IMG/VR virus record: IMGVR_UViG_3300030451_000792
Span: 1 to 29,472 of that record
Reading direction: 5' to 3' (one strand)
Source of the DNA: a virus
DNA length: 29,472 bases
The stretch's first letter is position 1; each line of letters begins with the position of its first letter. Of the stretch, positions 5,694 to 13,900 are shown in pieces. The translations under genes were made by a program, and so were the position numbers. A model generated the notes under the pieces. The model was given only the letters and a program-made list of their open reading frames with translations. It was not told where the DNA came from and ran no database searches.

Positions 5694-5703
5694 GGAGGTT
5701 GAA

Positions 5704-5952
5704 ATGTCGGATAGAAGTAAAATTAGAGAAATATTGATAAGAAATCAAGATACTTGGGTATGTAGTTCTGTGTTCTTACGTGAACACTTTATAAAAGACT
5801 ATGCACAAAGGATCTCAGAGATTAGAACTGAAAAAGTAAATGGTTTTAATGTTGATATACAGGGCAAAACTTGTGATATGCACAATCACAAACAACACAT
5901 GTATAAATTATCAATAATCGCACCAAATTATGAACGCAGTACCTTATTCTGA
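5704..5952 (+). CDS. Small winged-helix-like protein
   Basis: An 82-residue protein beginning directly after the recurrent GGAGGTTGAAA site (5694-5704). MSDRSKIREILIRNQDTWVC, then FLREHFIKDYAQRISEIRTEKVNGFNVDI, then a His-rich strand HNHKQHMYKLS fits a three-helix winged helix with the recognition helix near YAQRISEIRTE. Domains of this kind are common in small phage proteins and in the specificity parts of regulators; the individual role is unknown. The ribosome-binding site identical to those of other early genes suggests shared expression. It overlaps the next gene by 23 nt. DNA binding is inferred from the helix pattern only. Confidence 0.6.
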   Translation: MSDRSKIREILIRNQDTWVCSSVFLREHFIKDYAQRISEIRTEKVNGFNVDIQGKTCDMHNHKQHMYKLSIIAPNYERSTLF

Positions 5953-6346
5953 TGATATAAACAGAGGATTTGAAATTGTAAGGACACATCTTACAAATCT
6001 AGGTTTATGGAACAGAATTACAGAAAAAAAAGAGATAGATCCTATAAGATCTCATCATTTATTCCTAGATCATTATGGAGGAGTAGAATTTAACGTTTAT
6101 GTTAATAACATAGAATCTAAATGGCATATTGTTTATACGAGAAAAGATCTATTTAATGTATTAGCAGAAACCTCTATTTCAAACAAAATTTTATGGGATA
6201 TTAGTTATGATGATTTATTAAATATTTTATTTAGTGCTCTTCAAGAAATAATTAAAGAAGAAGATAAGTTATTAGGACAAGCAATAAGGGAATCGGAATA
6301 CAGAAAAGTTGCGAAGAAAATGCATTACGATTTCGATGAAGATTAA
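5930..6346 (+). CDS. Hypothetical protein, 138 residues
   Basis: The frame starts at ATG 5930 inside the previous gene and ends at 6346. The product is a mixed alpha/beta soluble protein: a helix DDINRGFEIVRTHLTNLGLW, a strand-rich middle (GGVEFNVYVNNIESKWHIVYT), then long helices including DDLLNILFSALQEIIKEEDKLLGQAIRESEYRKVAKKMH taken as a whole region (about residues 95-132). No cysteine cluster, signal peptide or membrane segment is seen. I recognise no family. It lies in a run of overlapping small early genes, and its end overlaps the start of the next gene by 11 nt. Confidence 0.7.
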   Translation: MNAVPYSDDINRGFEIVRTHLTNLGLWNRITEKKEIDPIRSHHLFLDHYGGVEFNVYVNNIESKWHIVYTRKDLFNVLAETSISNKILWDISYDDLLNILFSALQEIIKEEDKLLGQAIRESEYRKVAKKMHYDFDED

Positions 6347-6527
6347 ACCAAATCAAAAAGTAAGATTTGTAGAAGCTGGCACAGATTTTTTAGTTCCTGA
6401 ATCACAAGATATTATATGGAGATATGGAGTTGTTCATATCGTACTTAAAAGAAGTTGTATCATTATTGAAGATGAAACAAAAGATAGACTCAAAATTTCA
6501 AAATATCTGATCTTTCCTGTACATTAG
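6336..6527 (+). CDS. Small beta-rich protein
   Basis: ATG 6336 overlaps the end of the previous gene and gives 63 residues; a TTG at 6309 in the same frame is less likely because the upstream residues look like the shadow of the neighbouring frame. The sequence (KVRFVEAGTDFLVP ... GVVHIVLKRSCIIIEDET) alternates hydrophobic and polar residues as in a small SH3-like or KOW-like barrel. No family is recognised. It ends 4 nt before the next start. Coupling and composition support it as coding. Confidence 0.6.
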   Translation: MKIKPNQKVRFVEAGTDFLVPESQDIIWRYGVVHIVLKRSCIIIEDETKDRLKISKYLIFPVH

Positions 6528-6531
6528 AAAC

Positions 6532-6717
6532 ATGGCAGAAAATAACGGAATGACAACAAAAGAATTAATTTTAATGGTAATTGATGGCCAACAAGAAATT
6601 AACAGGCGTATTGATGAATTACACGAAAAAACAAATTCAAAATTATCAAAGACAGAGTTTTTTAGTTATATGGGCATAATCATTTCATTTTCTGTTTTAT
6701 TACAAGCGATGATGTAG
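6532..6717 (+). CDS. XhlA-like tail-anchored membrane protein
   Basis: A 61-residue protein: an N-terminal amphipathic helix (TTKELILMVIDGQQEINRRI), a coiled-coil-like stretch through residue 43, and a C-terminal transmembrane segment (FFSYMGIIISFSVLLQAMM). This order resembles XhlA-type haemolysin/holin-associated proteins, which sit at the inner face of the membrane and assist holins. It is far from the holin gene and directly before the exported acidic protein, so a role in that envelope-related cassette is equally possible. The stop is immediately followed by GGAGG, which serves the mini-frame at 6729. Confidence 0.55.
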   Translation: MAENNGMTTKELILMVIDGQQEINRRIDELHEKTNSKLSKTEFFSYMGIIISFSVLLQAMM

Positions 6718-6728
6718 TGGAGGATATT

Positions 6729-6767
6729 ATGGACTGTTGTGGACAGGGCTGTTGCTCAGGAGGTTAA
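6729..6767 (+). CDS. Possible 12-residue Cys-rich leader peptide
   Basis: ATG 6729 has an excellent ribosome-binding site (GGAGG at 6719-6723, 5 nt away) and encodes MDCCGQGCCSGG before TAA 6765-6767. The much larger gene in another frame starts within it at TTG 6737, which is too far from that site. AGGAGG (6758-6763) at the end of the mini-frame could support reinitiation. It may be a translated leader controlling the large gene, perhaps sensing Cys or translation rate, or a chance frame. Confidence 0.35.
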   Translation: MDCCGQGCCSGG

Positions 6768-8914
6768 GTAGATTAGTATTTGTATTATGTTTGATATGCC
6801 CACAAATAGCTTTTGCAGATCACGTTCCTACACAACCACCATATAATCAATCGATTGAATTAGATACATCCACAGGAGATCTAACTATTGGAATATATTC
6901 TTCTGATGGTTTTGAAGATAGTCCACCTGAAAAATATACAATATTTTTTACCATTGGAGATACTTCTATAAACACAACTACATCGTTTTGTGTTTCAACA
7001 TCTTTTGGACACGGTAATAATTTATCGTGGCAGTATTATGTTTTTTCTTTAGAAGATTTACAGTATTACTTTCAAAATCCTTATGGAACTTTTAGAACAC
7101 AGATAAGATCCGATAATGATACAGATAATAGTTATAGTACATTAACAACTGAACAAACAATAAATATACCAAATCAACTTCCATTCGTGAATTTAGGAAA
7201 TTGGTCTGCTCCGTCTAATACTTGTAACGACACAAGTACAACTACAACTACGACTTCTTCAACAACTACAACAAGTTCTACAACAACTTCAACAAGTACT
7301 ACTACCACAACAACAACTACTACTACTTTGCCTCCTACTACTACAACATCTTCAACTACTACCACAACAACAACTACTACTACAACGTTGCCTCCAACAG
7401 AGGAAGAATTAAACTTTATCGAAACCGGTATATATGAAACTAATAAAGAAAGATCGGATAGGGAGGAATACGAAAGATTTGTTGCTGCACAAAATTGGGA
7501 AAGAGAAAAAAATCAACAGGAAACAGGTTATTGGGAGTTAGATTCAGAAAGAAGAGAAAGAGAGGCAAATGAAGTTGTAATTGTTGAAATAGATGGAATG
7601 GAGACAGAATATACTCAACAAGACGTACAAGATGGAACAGTAGATCGTGATAAACAAAGATCAAGAAATGAATCTGATTATGGCTGTTATATGACGGATG
7701 AACAAATTGAACGCGGAGATTGTATAATAGAAATAGATGAGGAAGAATACGATACCGAAGAAGAGTTTTTTGAGGATGATTCTATGGTATCTGAATTGGA
7801 GTTTGATGATGAAGATAAAGATTTTGAAGATGAATTTGAAGAACTTACAGAAGAAGAGATCATCGAACTTGAAAAACAAATGGAGATCGATGAAAAGATA
7901 CTTGAACTTGAAGAAGAGATTGAAATACTTGAATTTGAAACTGAAGAGGAATTTGAGGAATTTGTTGAAACAATACTCGAAGTAGAAGAGTTTTTAGAAG
8001 AATTTGAAGATTTTGAGGAAGAAATCATCATAATTGAAGTTCCTGAAGATATTGAAATAATTATTGAAGATCAGAAAATTGATGAAGAAATAGTCATAGT
8101 TGAGGAAATAGAAGAGGAGATCTTAGAAGAAATACTTCCGGAAGAGATAACTAAAGAAGAGTTTGAAGAGATTAAAGAAAAAGATATAGAGGATCTTACT
8201 GAAGAAGAACAAGAAATAATAGTTGATTTTGTAGAAGAGATTATTGAAGAAGTTGTCAATATTGAGGTTTTAGAAGAAGAAATAGAGATACTTGAAGAAG
8301 AAGAGTTAGAACAACTAACAGTAGAAGAACAAGAGATCTACGAAGAAGAGTTAGAAGAAAAAGTAGAAGAGTTTGTTGAAACATTGGAAACTGAGGAACT
8401 TGTAACAGTTGTTGAACAGGTATCAGAGATTGGAGTTCAATCCTTAGAATCTGCTGATATACAAACAATAAAGGTTGTTCAGGCAGTAGTTACTGAGATC
8501 ACAGATACAGAAACAGTTGAAGAATTAACAGAGGAACAGGTAGAAACAGTTGCAGAGGTTTTAGGTTTTGAAGAAACTGAAGATGTAAAAATAATATCTG
8601 AGATCTTAGAAGATGAAGATAATACCGTTGTAAAAGAAGCAGTTGAAGAGTATGTCGAAAGAAGTATTGAGAACGGAAAAGATTCTTTGATGCCATACAC
8701 TTTGGCAGATAGTATCGTGGAAGTGCAGGTTGAGCAGTTTCTCGAAAATCCTATTCAAAGTTTGGTAAATGTAGATATATCAGATATAACTATTAAGGAT
8801 ATTAATTCAGGAATGACACAAGATCAGAGAGAAAAATCTCAGGAGGTTGTGATTCCAACAATTTTGGTAAGAATAGCATCTATGTTTAGTATGGCTTACA
8901 GGAGAGAAATTTGA
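6737..8914 (+). CDS. Exported Thr-rich, highly acidic 725-residue protein
   Basis: The frame opens at TTG 6737. Residues 8-27 look like a signal peptide: basic RRLSR, a hydrophobic core, and a cleavage site after IAFA before Asp28. A beta-rich domain (about 28-160) follows, then about 55 Thr/Ser residues with two LPP breaks (166-220), a charged segment rich in E/R, and from about 325 to 560 an extreme run of Glu, Ile, Leu and Val, probably long helices or coiled coil. A less biased C-terminal region ends at IASMFSMAYRREI. Thr-rich LPP linkers are typical of surface proteins of acidimicrobial actinobacteria. A phage-encoded exported protein of this size between early and packaging genes is unusual. 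It may alter the host surface or be a fibre; I do not recognise a family. Confidence 0.8.
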   Translation: MWTGLLLRRLSRLVFVLCLICPQIAFADHVPTQPPYNQSIELDTSTGDLTIGIYSSDGFEDSPPEKYTIFFTIGDTSINTTTSFCVSTSFGHGNNLSWQYYVFSLEDLQYYFQNPYGTFRTQIRSDNDTDNSYSTLTTEQTINIPNQLPFVNLGNWSAPSNTCNDTSTTTTTTSSTTTTSSTTTSTSTTTTTTTTTTLPPTTTTSSTTTTTTTTTTTLPPTEEELNFIETGIYETNKERSDREEYERFVAAQNWEREKNQQETGYWELDSERREREANEVVIVEIDGMETEYTQQDVQDGTVDRDKQRSRNESDYGCYMTDEQIERGDCIIEIDEEEYDTEEEFFEDDSMVSELEFDDEDKDFEDEFEELTEEEIIELEKQMEIDEKILELEEEIEILEFETEEEFEEFVETILEVEEFLEEFEDFEEEIIIIEVPEDIEIIIEDQKIDEEIVIVEEIEEEILEEILPEEITKEEFEEIKEKDIEDLTEEEQEIIVDFVEEIIEEVVNIEVLEEEIEILEEEELEQLTVEEQEIYEEELEEKVEEFVETLETEELVTVVEQVSEIGVQSLESADIQTIKVVQAVVTEITDTETVEELTEEQVETVAEVLGFEETEDVKIISEILEDEDNTVVKEAVEEYVERSIENGKDSLMPYTLADSIVEVQVEQFLENPIQSLVNVDISDITIKDINSGMTQDQREKSQEVVIPTILVRIASMFSMAYRREI
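7231..7396. repeat. Low-complexity ACT/ACA repeat encoding the Thr-rich linker
   Basis: Nearly all codons are ACT, ACA, ACC or TCT/TCA/AGT. A unit of about 60 bp ending in TTGCCTCC is repeated, with TTG at 7328 and 7388. Such tracts expand and contract by slippage, so linker length is probably variable between relatives. Confidence 0.85.
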
Positions 8915-9099
8915 TAGAAAAGATATGGAAATGGTTTATTGAAGCCATTAGAGAGACAGTAGGTCTTAGTTGGACGCTCGTTGGTTTAATTATTTCTTAT
9001 TTTACTTTGACAGGAGCTGCACAAAGAATTACAGGATTAGGTATTGTAATTACATTAGCTATATGGTTACTTACGATAAACTTCAGAAAGAATGGCTAA
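8911..9099 (+). CDS. Small two-pass membrane protein
   Basis: TTG 8911 overlaps the stop of the acidic exported protein in a TTGA junction, like the pair at 1730. The 62-residue product begins with an amphipathic aromatic helix (IEKIWKWFIEAIRE) and has two hydrophobic segments, about 20-33 (WTLVGLIISYFTLT) and 42-57 (GLGIVITLAIWLLT), with a short basic end NFRKNG. It could anchor or accompany the exported protein in the membrane, or be a second holin-like protein. Translational coupling to the acidic protein favours a shared job. No family is recognised. Confidence 0.65.
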   Translation: MIEKIWKWFIEAIRETVGLSWTLVGLIISYFTLTGAAQRITGLGIVITLAIWLLTINFRKNG

Positions 9100-9184
9100 T
9101 TGTACAATCTATCGTAAAGAGGACGGATCTTTCGTTCAATTATGTAACTGCAAATACGGTAGTGAACATTGTAAAAAAAGATAA
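9092..9184 (+). CDS. Thirty-residue four-cysteine peptide
   Basis: ATG 9092 lies in the last codons of the small membrane protein gene and encodes MANCTIYRKEDGSFVQLCNC then KYGSEHCKKR. The cysteines are at 4, 18, 20 and 27, with His26. This could bind zinc or form disulphides if exported. There is no signal peptide. Overlap coupling with the preceding gene and a clean reading frame up to the terminase promoter region support translation, but at this size chance cannot be excluded. Confidence 0.5.
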   Translation: MANCTIYRKEDGSFVQLCNCKYGSEHCKKR

Positions 9185-9189
9185 TACGA

Positions 9190-9195
9190 TATAAT
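9190..9195 (+). promoter_or_regulatory. Possible -10 box for the terminase/late operon
   Basis: A perfect TATAAT ends 5 nt before the ATG at 9201, so transcription would begin at or next to the start codon (a leaderless message). The same geometry occurs at 2076/2088. There is no good -35 box, and no Shine-Dalgarno site precedes 9201, which fits leaderless initiation. Confidence 0.4.
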
Positions 9196-9200
9196 AAATC

Positions 9201-9701
9201 ATGGATTATTTAGATAACATGCATATTCCGTTTCCTCATCAACAACAGATAGGAGAATCCAACATTGACTATAAAAGATTTGTATATTATAAAGATTTAG
9301 GAGCAAAAAGATCTCTTAAAAAGGTTTCGGAGTTCTTCGGAGTTACGGATAGAAGAATAGAACAGATCTCATCTAAAAATCATTGGGTTGATCGTATTCA
9401 TGCAATAAATAAAGTAGAGAATGAACAGATCATAAGTACAGTTTTATCCTATGTTGGAGAAACAGCTAGAGATTTAGCAGAAGAGATAAAACCTGTAATT
9501 TTTAACATAATCTCCGAAATATCCGAAAAGGATCTAAGACAGATGAATCCTACTGAGTTGAAAGGTTTACTTGACGTTTGTTATAAAATAATAGCACAGA
9601 TCTATGGAATTGGATCTCCACAGGTACAAGTTACCAACGTGGAATATCCTCAGATCAACTTTAAATGGGATTGGGAACAGGATGGCGATACGGACTATTG
9701 A
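9201..9701 (+). CDS. Terminase small subunit
   Basis: This 166-residue protein precedes and overlaps the terminase large subunit. An N-terminal helix-turn-helix (KRSLKKVSEFFGVTDRRIEQ, about 36-55) followed by NHWVDRI is the usual DNA-recognition domain of phage small terminases. The middle is helical (ENEQIISTVLSYVGETARDL) and would form the oligomerisation core. The C terminus is aromatic/acidic (FKWDWEQDGD), probably contacting the large subunit. It recognises phage DNA and starts packaging. No ribosome-binding site is visible before the ATG; a TATAAT lies just upstream. Position and domain order make the call secure though sequence similarity in this family is always low. Confidence 0.82.
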   Translation: MDYLDNMHIPFPHQQQIGESNIDYKRFVYYKDLGAKRSLKKVSEFFGVTDRRIEQISSKNHWVDRIHAINKVENEQIISTVLSYVGETARDLAEEIKPVIFNIISEISEKDLRQMNPTELKGLLDVCYKIIAQIYGIGSPQVQVTNVEYPQINFKWDWEQDGDTDY

Positions 9702-10902
9702 GGCAACTCCTCCTGATCTACACGTAGGTCAGATCGATGTAATAAAATCGTTGGATGAGAATAGATATACAATAGTTTGTGCTGGACGTAGATGGGGTAA
9801 ATCAACTCTTTCTCTTGTAAGTTCCGTAGATCAAGCATTAAAAGGATTAAAAGTATGGTTGATCTTTCCTGTATATCCTCAAAGTTTAGAAGCTTGGTTG
9901 AATCTAAAATCTTTGATAAGACAGTTACCGGAAGAATATGCAGAAATCAGAGAAGTAGAAAAGAGGATTGTATTACAGAACGGTGGATCTATACAAATAA
10001 AATCAGCTAATAAACCTGAATCATTAAGAGGTGCTGGTGGTATTTCATTAGTGATCTTTGATGAGGCAGCTTACATGGATCAAGAGACATGGCATACAGT
10101 TCGTCCAATACTTGCAGATAGTTTTGGTAAAGCATTATTTATCTCGACTCCTAATTCAGTAAATTGGTTTTTTGATCTATTTGAATCTGCTAAAAGAAGA
10201 AAAGATTGGAAAGTATTTCATTTTCAAACGTCAGATAATCCACGTATAAATCCTGAAGAGTTAGTTCAAGCTCGTGAAGAACTAGGATCACTTGTTTACG
10301 CACAGGAGTTCTTAGCAGAGTTTACAGAAGTTGGAAACATGTTTAAAAGAGAGTGGTTTAAGTATTATGAAGAAACTAAGAACGGATATTTAGTTGATGG
10401 TAAATTGTACGATAAAGAAGATCTATCAATATATGCAACTATGGACACTGCATTATCAGTAAAAGAAACTGCAGATTACTCAGTAATCATGGTTGTTGGT
10501 ACAACTGAGGATGGTAAATTATTAGTTCTTGATGTATTTAGAAAAAGACTAGAAGCTCCTGAGTTACTTCCTGTTATTGAAAAAACTATCAATGATTGGA
10601 ATGTAGCATGGTTTGGAGTTGAAGATTCGTCATTCGGATTAGGTATTATTCAAATGGCTAGACGACAGGGATTACCAATAAGAAATCTAAAAGCAGATAA
10701 ATCTAAAACAGCAAGAGCAGTTCCTGCTGCAGCTGGAGTTGAAAATGGTACGATTTACTTTTTGAAAAATGCAGATTGGTTGATAGAATTTGAAAAGGAA
10801 TTAGTTAGTTTTCCGTCTGGTACACATGACGATCAGATCGATGCATTAGCTTATGCTGCAAGACATGGGATAGTGAGAAAGACAAAATGGGAAGTAACCT
10901 AA
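9682..10902 (+). CDS. terL: Terminase large subunit
   Basis: I take ATG 9682, giving 406 residues; an ATG at 9604 in the same frame would add 26 residues that look like small-subunit shadow. The ATPase domain shows Walker A AGRRWGKS (34-41) and Walker B LVIFDEA (Asp127-Glu128), then ISTPNS as the coupling motif (about 154-159). The RNase H-like nuclease domain has Asp255 in YATMDTAL, Glu314/Asp315 in GVEDSS and Asp383/384-Asp387 in HDDQIDALA as metal ligands. It drives DNA into the prohead and cuts it. At 406 residues it is on the short side for the family but complete. It overlaps the small subunit by 20 nt and abuts the portal gene directly. Confidence 0.95.
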   Translation: MAIRTIEATPPDLHVGQIDVIKSLDENRYTIVCAGRRWGKSTLSLVSSVDQALKGLKVWLIFPVYPQSLEAWLNLKSLIRQLPEEYAEIREVEKRIVLQNGGSIQIKSANKPESLRGAGGISLVIFDEAAYMDQETWHTVRPILADSFGKALFISTPNSVNWFFDLFESAKRRKDWKVFHFQTSDNPRINPEELVQAREELGSLVYAQEFLAEFTEVGNMFKREWFKYYEETKNGYLVDGKLYDKEDLSIYATMDTALSVKETADYSVIMVVGTTEDGKLLVLDVFRKRLEAPELLPVIEKTINDWNVAWFGVEDSSFGLGIIQMARRQGLPIRNLKADKSKTARAVPAAAGVENGTIYFLKNADWLIEFEKELVSFPSGTHDDQIDALAYAARHGIVRKTKWEVT

Positions 10903-13900
10903 ATGGGTTTGACAGATAATATAAGAGATTTTTTTAGACAACAGGGAGATCAACAAACAAAAGGATATGGAAATTTTCCTAATAATCAAGTAGTTTTTCC
11001 ATTCAATAGTGATATAGGTTTCTTTAGTGGAGTCGATCAAGTAAGTCCGGAGGGTAACTCTGCAGCTCTTGCTTGTCTTAATGTTTTAGGTACTGCTTTC
11101 TCTGAAGCTCCTATTGAAGTATATGAAATGTCTGATAATGGGGAACAGATGATAATTAATCATCCTGCTACTCAGTTACTAAGAAAACCTAGTCCGTATA
11201 TGTCCGGTAATTTACTTAATCAATACATTATTACTTCTATGAGTGTTGCTGGAGATGCATTTATATTGAAACTTCGTAACGAGGCAGGTGGGGTTGTTCA
11301 GTTGTATCCTTTGATTCCGGATCAAGTAGATGTTAAGGGTACAAGTGAAGAACTCATCACACATTACGAATACAGACAAAAAGGACAAAGATTACATATT
11401 CCTCGTGAAGATATGATCCATATCAGAGAAAAGATAGATCCTAGAAATCACAGAAGAGGATTATCTCCTTTACGATCAGTAATGGTAGAAATACTTGGAG
11501 ACGCAGCAGCATCACAGATGGCATCTGCTCTTGTAAAGAATATGGGTGTTCCGGGCGTAGTTATATCTCCTAAGAATGATTTATCTATGACGAAAGAAGA
11601 ATCAGAGAATATAGCAGAAGTATTTGGAAGAAGATTTGGAGGAGAGAATAGAGGTCGTCCATTAGTTATATCCGGTGGAGAAGTTGATATTCAAACTCTT
11701 TCTTTTTCTCCGAAAGATTTAGAAATAGGAAAACTAAGACACGTAAACGAAGAAAGAATATCTGCAGTTTTAGGTGTACCATCAATTCTTGCAGGTCTTG
11801 GATCAGGTCTTTCATCAAGTACTTATAATAACGTATCAGAACTCAGAAACTTTTTTACAGAACAAAAACTTATACCTATGTGGAAGAATGTTGCATCAGA
11901 CTTCACAAATCAATTATTATTAGAAGATTTTACAGACGATCAGGGTTTTGTTATGAAGTATGATCTATCAGATGTAAGAGCTTTACAACAAGATGAACAA
12001 ATGGAAATGGATAAGATTGTTAAAGGTTTACAAGCAGGTTTCATCACAGTAGCAGAGGCAAGAAAAGCAACAGGTTTCAATGCAGATGATCCTAGTATGG
12101 ATGTTTATCTCAGGGGTATTCAACAAGTCGAAGTGCCAACAGACGGCTCAGATGTAAGAGTATTTACAGGTCAAACAGCAACCGGTAATCCTGATTTTGA
12201 TCGTTTAATGGAAGATAGTAAGTCTAAAAAAAAAGACGAAGATGAGTTTGACGATACATTCGTAATCTTAGAAGATGGAGAGAGAGTTCATATCTCTTGG
12301 GTTGAAGCTAAGACAATTAAAAAAGAAGATGGTAAGTATTGTGTCTATTCAAAGAATGGTAAAAGAAAGTTTGGTTGTTACTCCACAAGAAAAGAAGCTG
12401 AACGAAGATTAAGACAGATAGAACGATATAAAGCAATCTTTGGAGATCTTAAAGTAGGAGATTCAGTTTCATGGAGTATAAATAAAGATCCTGATCCTCC
12501 ATCAACAATACACGGTGTAATAGAATCACTTAATCAAAATGAAGAAACTGCAAACGTAAGAGTATGGGCTATCTTAGAAGATGGATCACACGAAAGAACA
12601 GATCGATCAGTAACAGTAGAAGTATCTAAGTTACAAGTAATAAAACCAATAGATCAAGAAGAAAAGAAACTATCTAATCGAATAGAAAAGATCTTAAAAG
12701 ATAAAGTAAAAGAACATAATGATTCAGATCCAAAGTACAGAGTTACGATAGGAATGTTAAGAAAGGTTTTTGAAAGAGGAGTAGGTGCTTATAGAACTAA
12801 TCCGGGCTCAGTTAGAGGTAATGTAAGATCTGCAGATCAATGGGCATTAGCACGGTGCAATGCGTTCCTAAAAGCATTAAAGACAGGTAAGTTTCCTAGA
12901 TCTCCATTCGATACAGATTTACTTCCTGATAATCATCCAAACGCAAGTGATGAGAAGTATGGAAAACCAAAGAAACCTAAGAAACCAAAAAAGAAACCTA
13001 AAAAGAAACCAAAGTACACAAAACAGATAGATCAAGTTCCTGATTACATACAAAGGAATGCACAAAGAGGATTAGATAATTTAGAGTTTGCAGGAGACGG
13101 ATTACAAGATGCAACAATATCTGCAGCTAGAAGAATGGCGAATGGAGAAATATCTGAAAGAAAAGTTCGTTTGATGGCTGCATGGTTTCAGCGACATGAA
13201 TCAGATTTAGATTCACAAGCAGCAGATGACTTCCTATCAGGAGAGGGAGAAATGACAGGCGGTCAGGTGGCATGGTTATTGTGGGGCGGAGACATATCAA
13301 AAGAAAACAGAATGAGAGCACAAGAATGGGCTCAAAGACAAGTAGATAAATTAGAAGCTGAGAAAGATCTAAGTTTTGAGTTTTATGGATGGCAAGATCC
13401 AACAGTTAAGTTTCTAGGTTTACCAAACATAAAGAAGATAGAAACAGAAGAAGAAAAACAAATGTATTGGAAAGAAATAGACAATCTTAGACGTAGGTGG
13501 GAACAAACACTAGAGACTCTTTATGCAAAAGAATTGAACAGACAGAAGAGAGAGATTGCAAAAGAAATAAGAAAGAGTTCTGATCTAAACAATATGGAAT
13601 CAAGAATTGAAAAGGTAATAGATAGTACAAATTTTGAAAGACAGTTTTTACCATTGTATTACTCTTTGAGTGATGATTTCTCTGTAAGAACTTACGATAG
13701 TTTGTTTCCAAAGAAAGAAGAAAGAAAGGAAGCTGATCCTGTTGATCTAGGTGTCTCAATAGATGAAGAAGAGACAGTAAGAACAGTATTTACTACATTA
13801 GGAACATTGTTGCCAACACAAGGCAGAACAATAAACAATATCATAGCAGAGGGTTTTTATAGACGACAAAGAGAAGTACCTCCTGCTGTTGGCTCTTTAT

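Noticed and set aside
7174-8700. Several long minus-strand frames opposite the acidic protein
   Set aside because: They encode only Ser, Leu, Val or Phe runs that are the reverse reading of Glu/Thr repeat codons, lack ribosome-binding sites, and oppose a clear + strand gene.
9604-9681. Upstream start for the terminase large subunit
   Set aside because: The 26 added residues lie wholly within the small-subunit gene in another frame and resemble no terminase N terminus.
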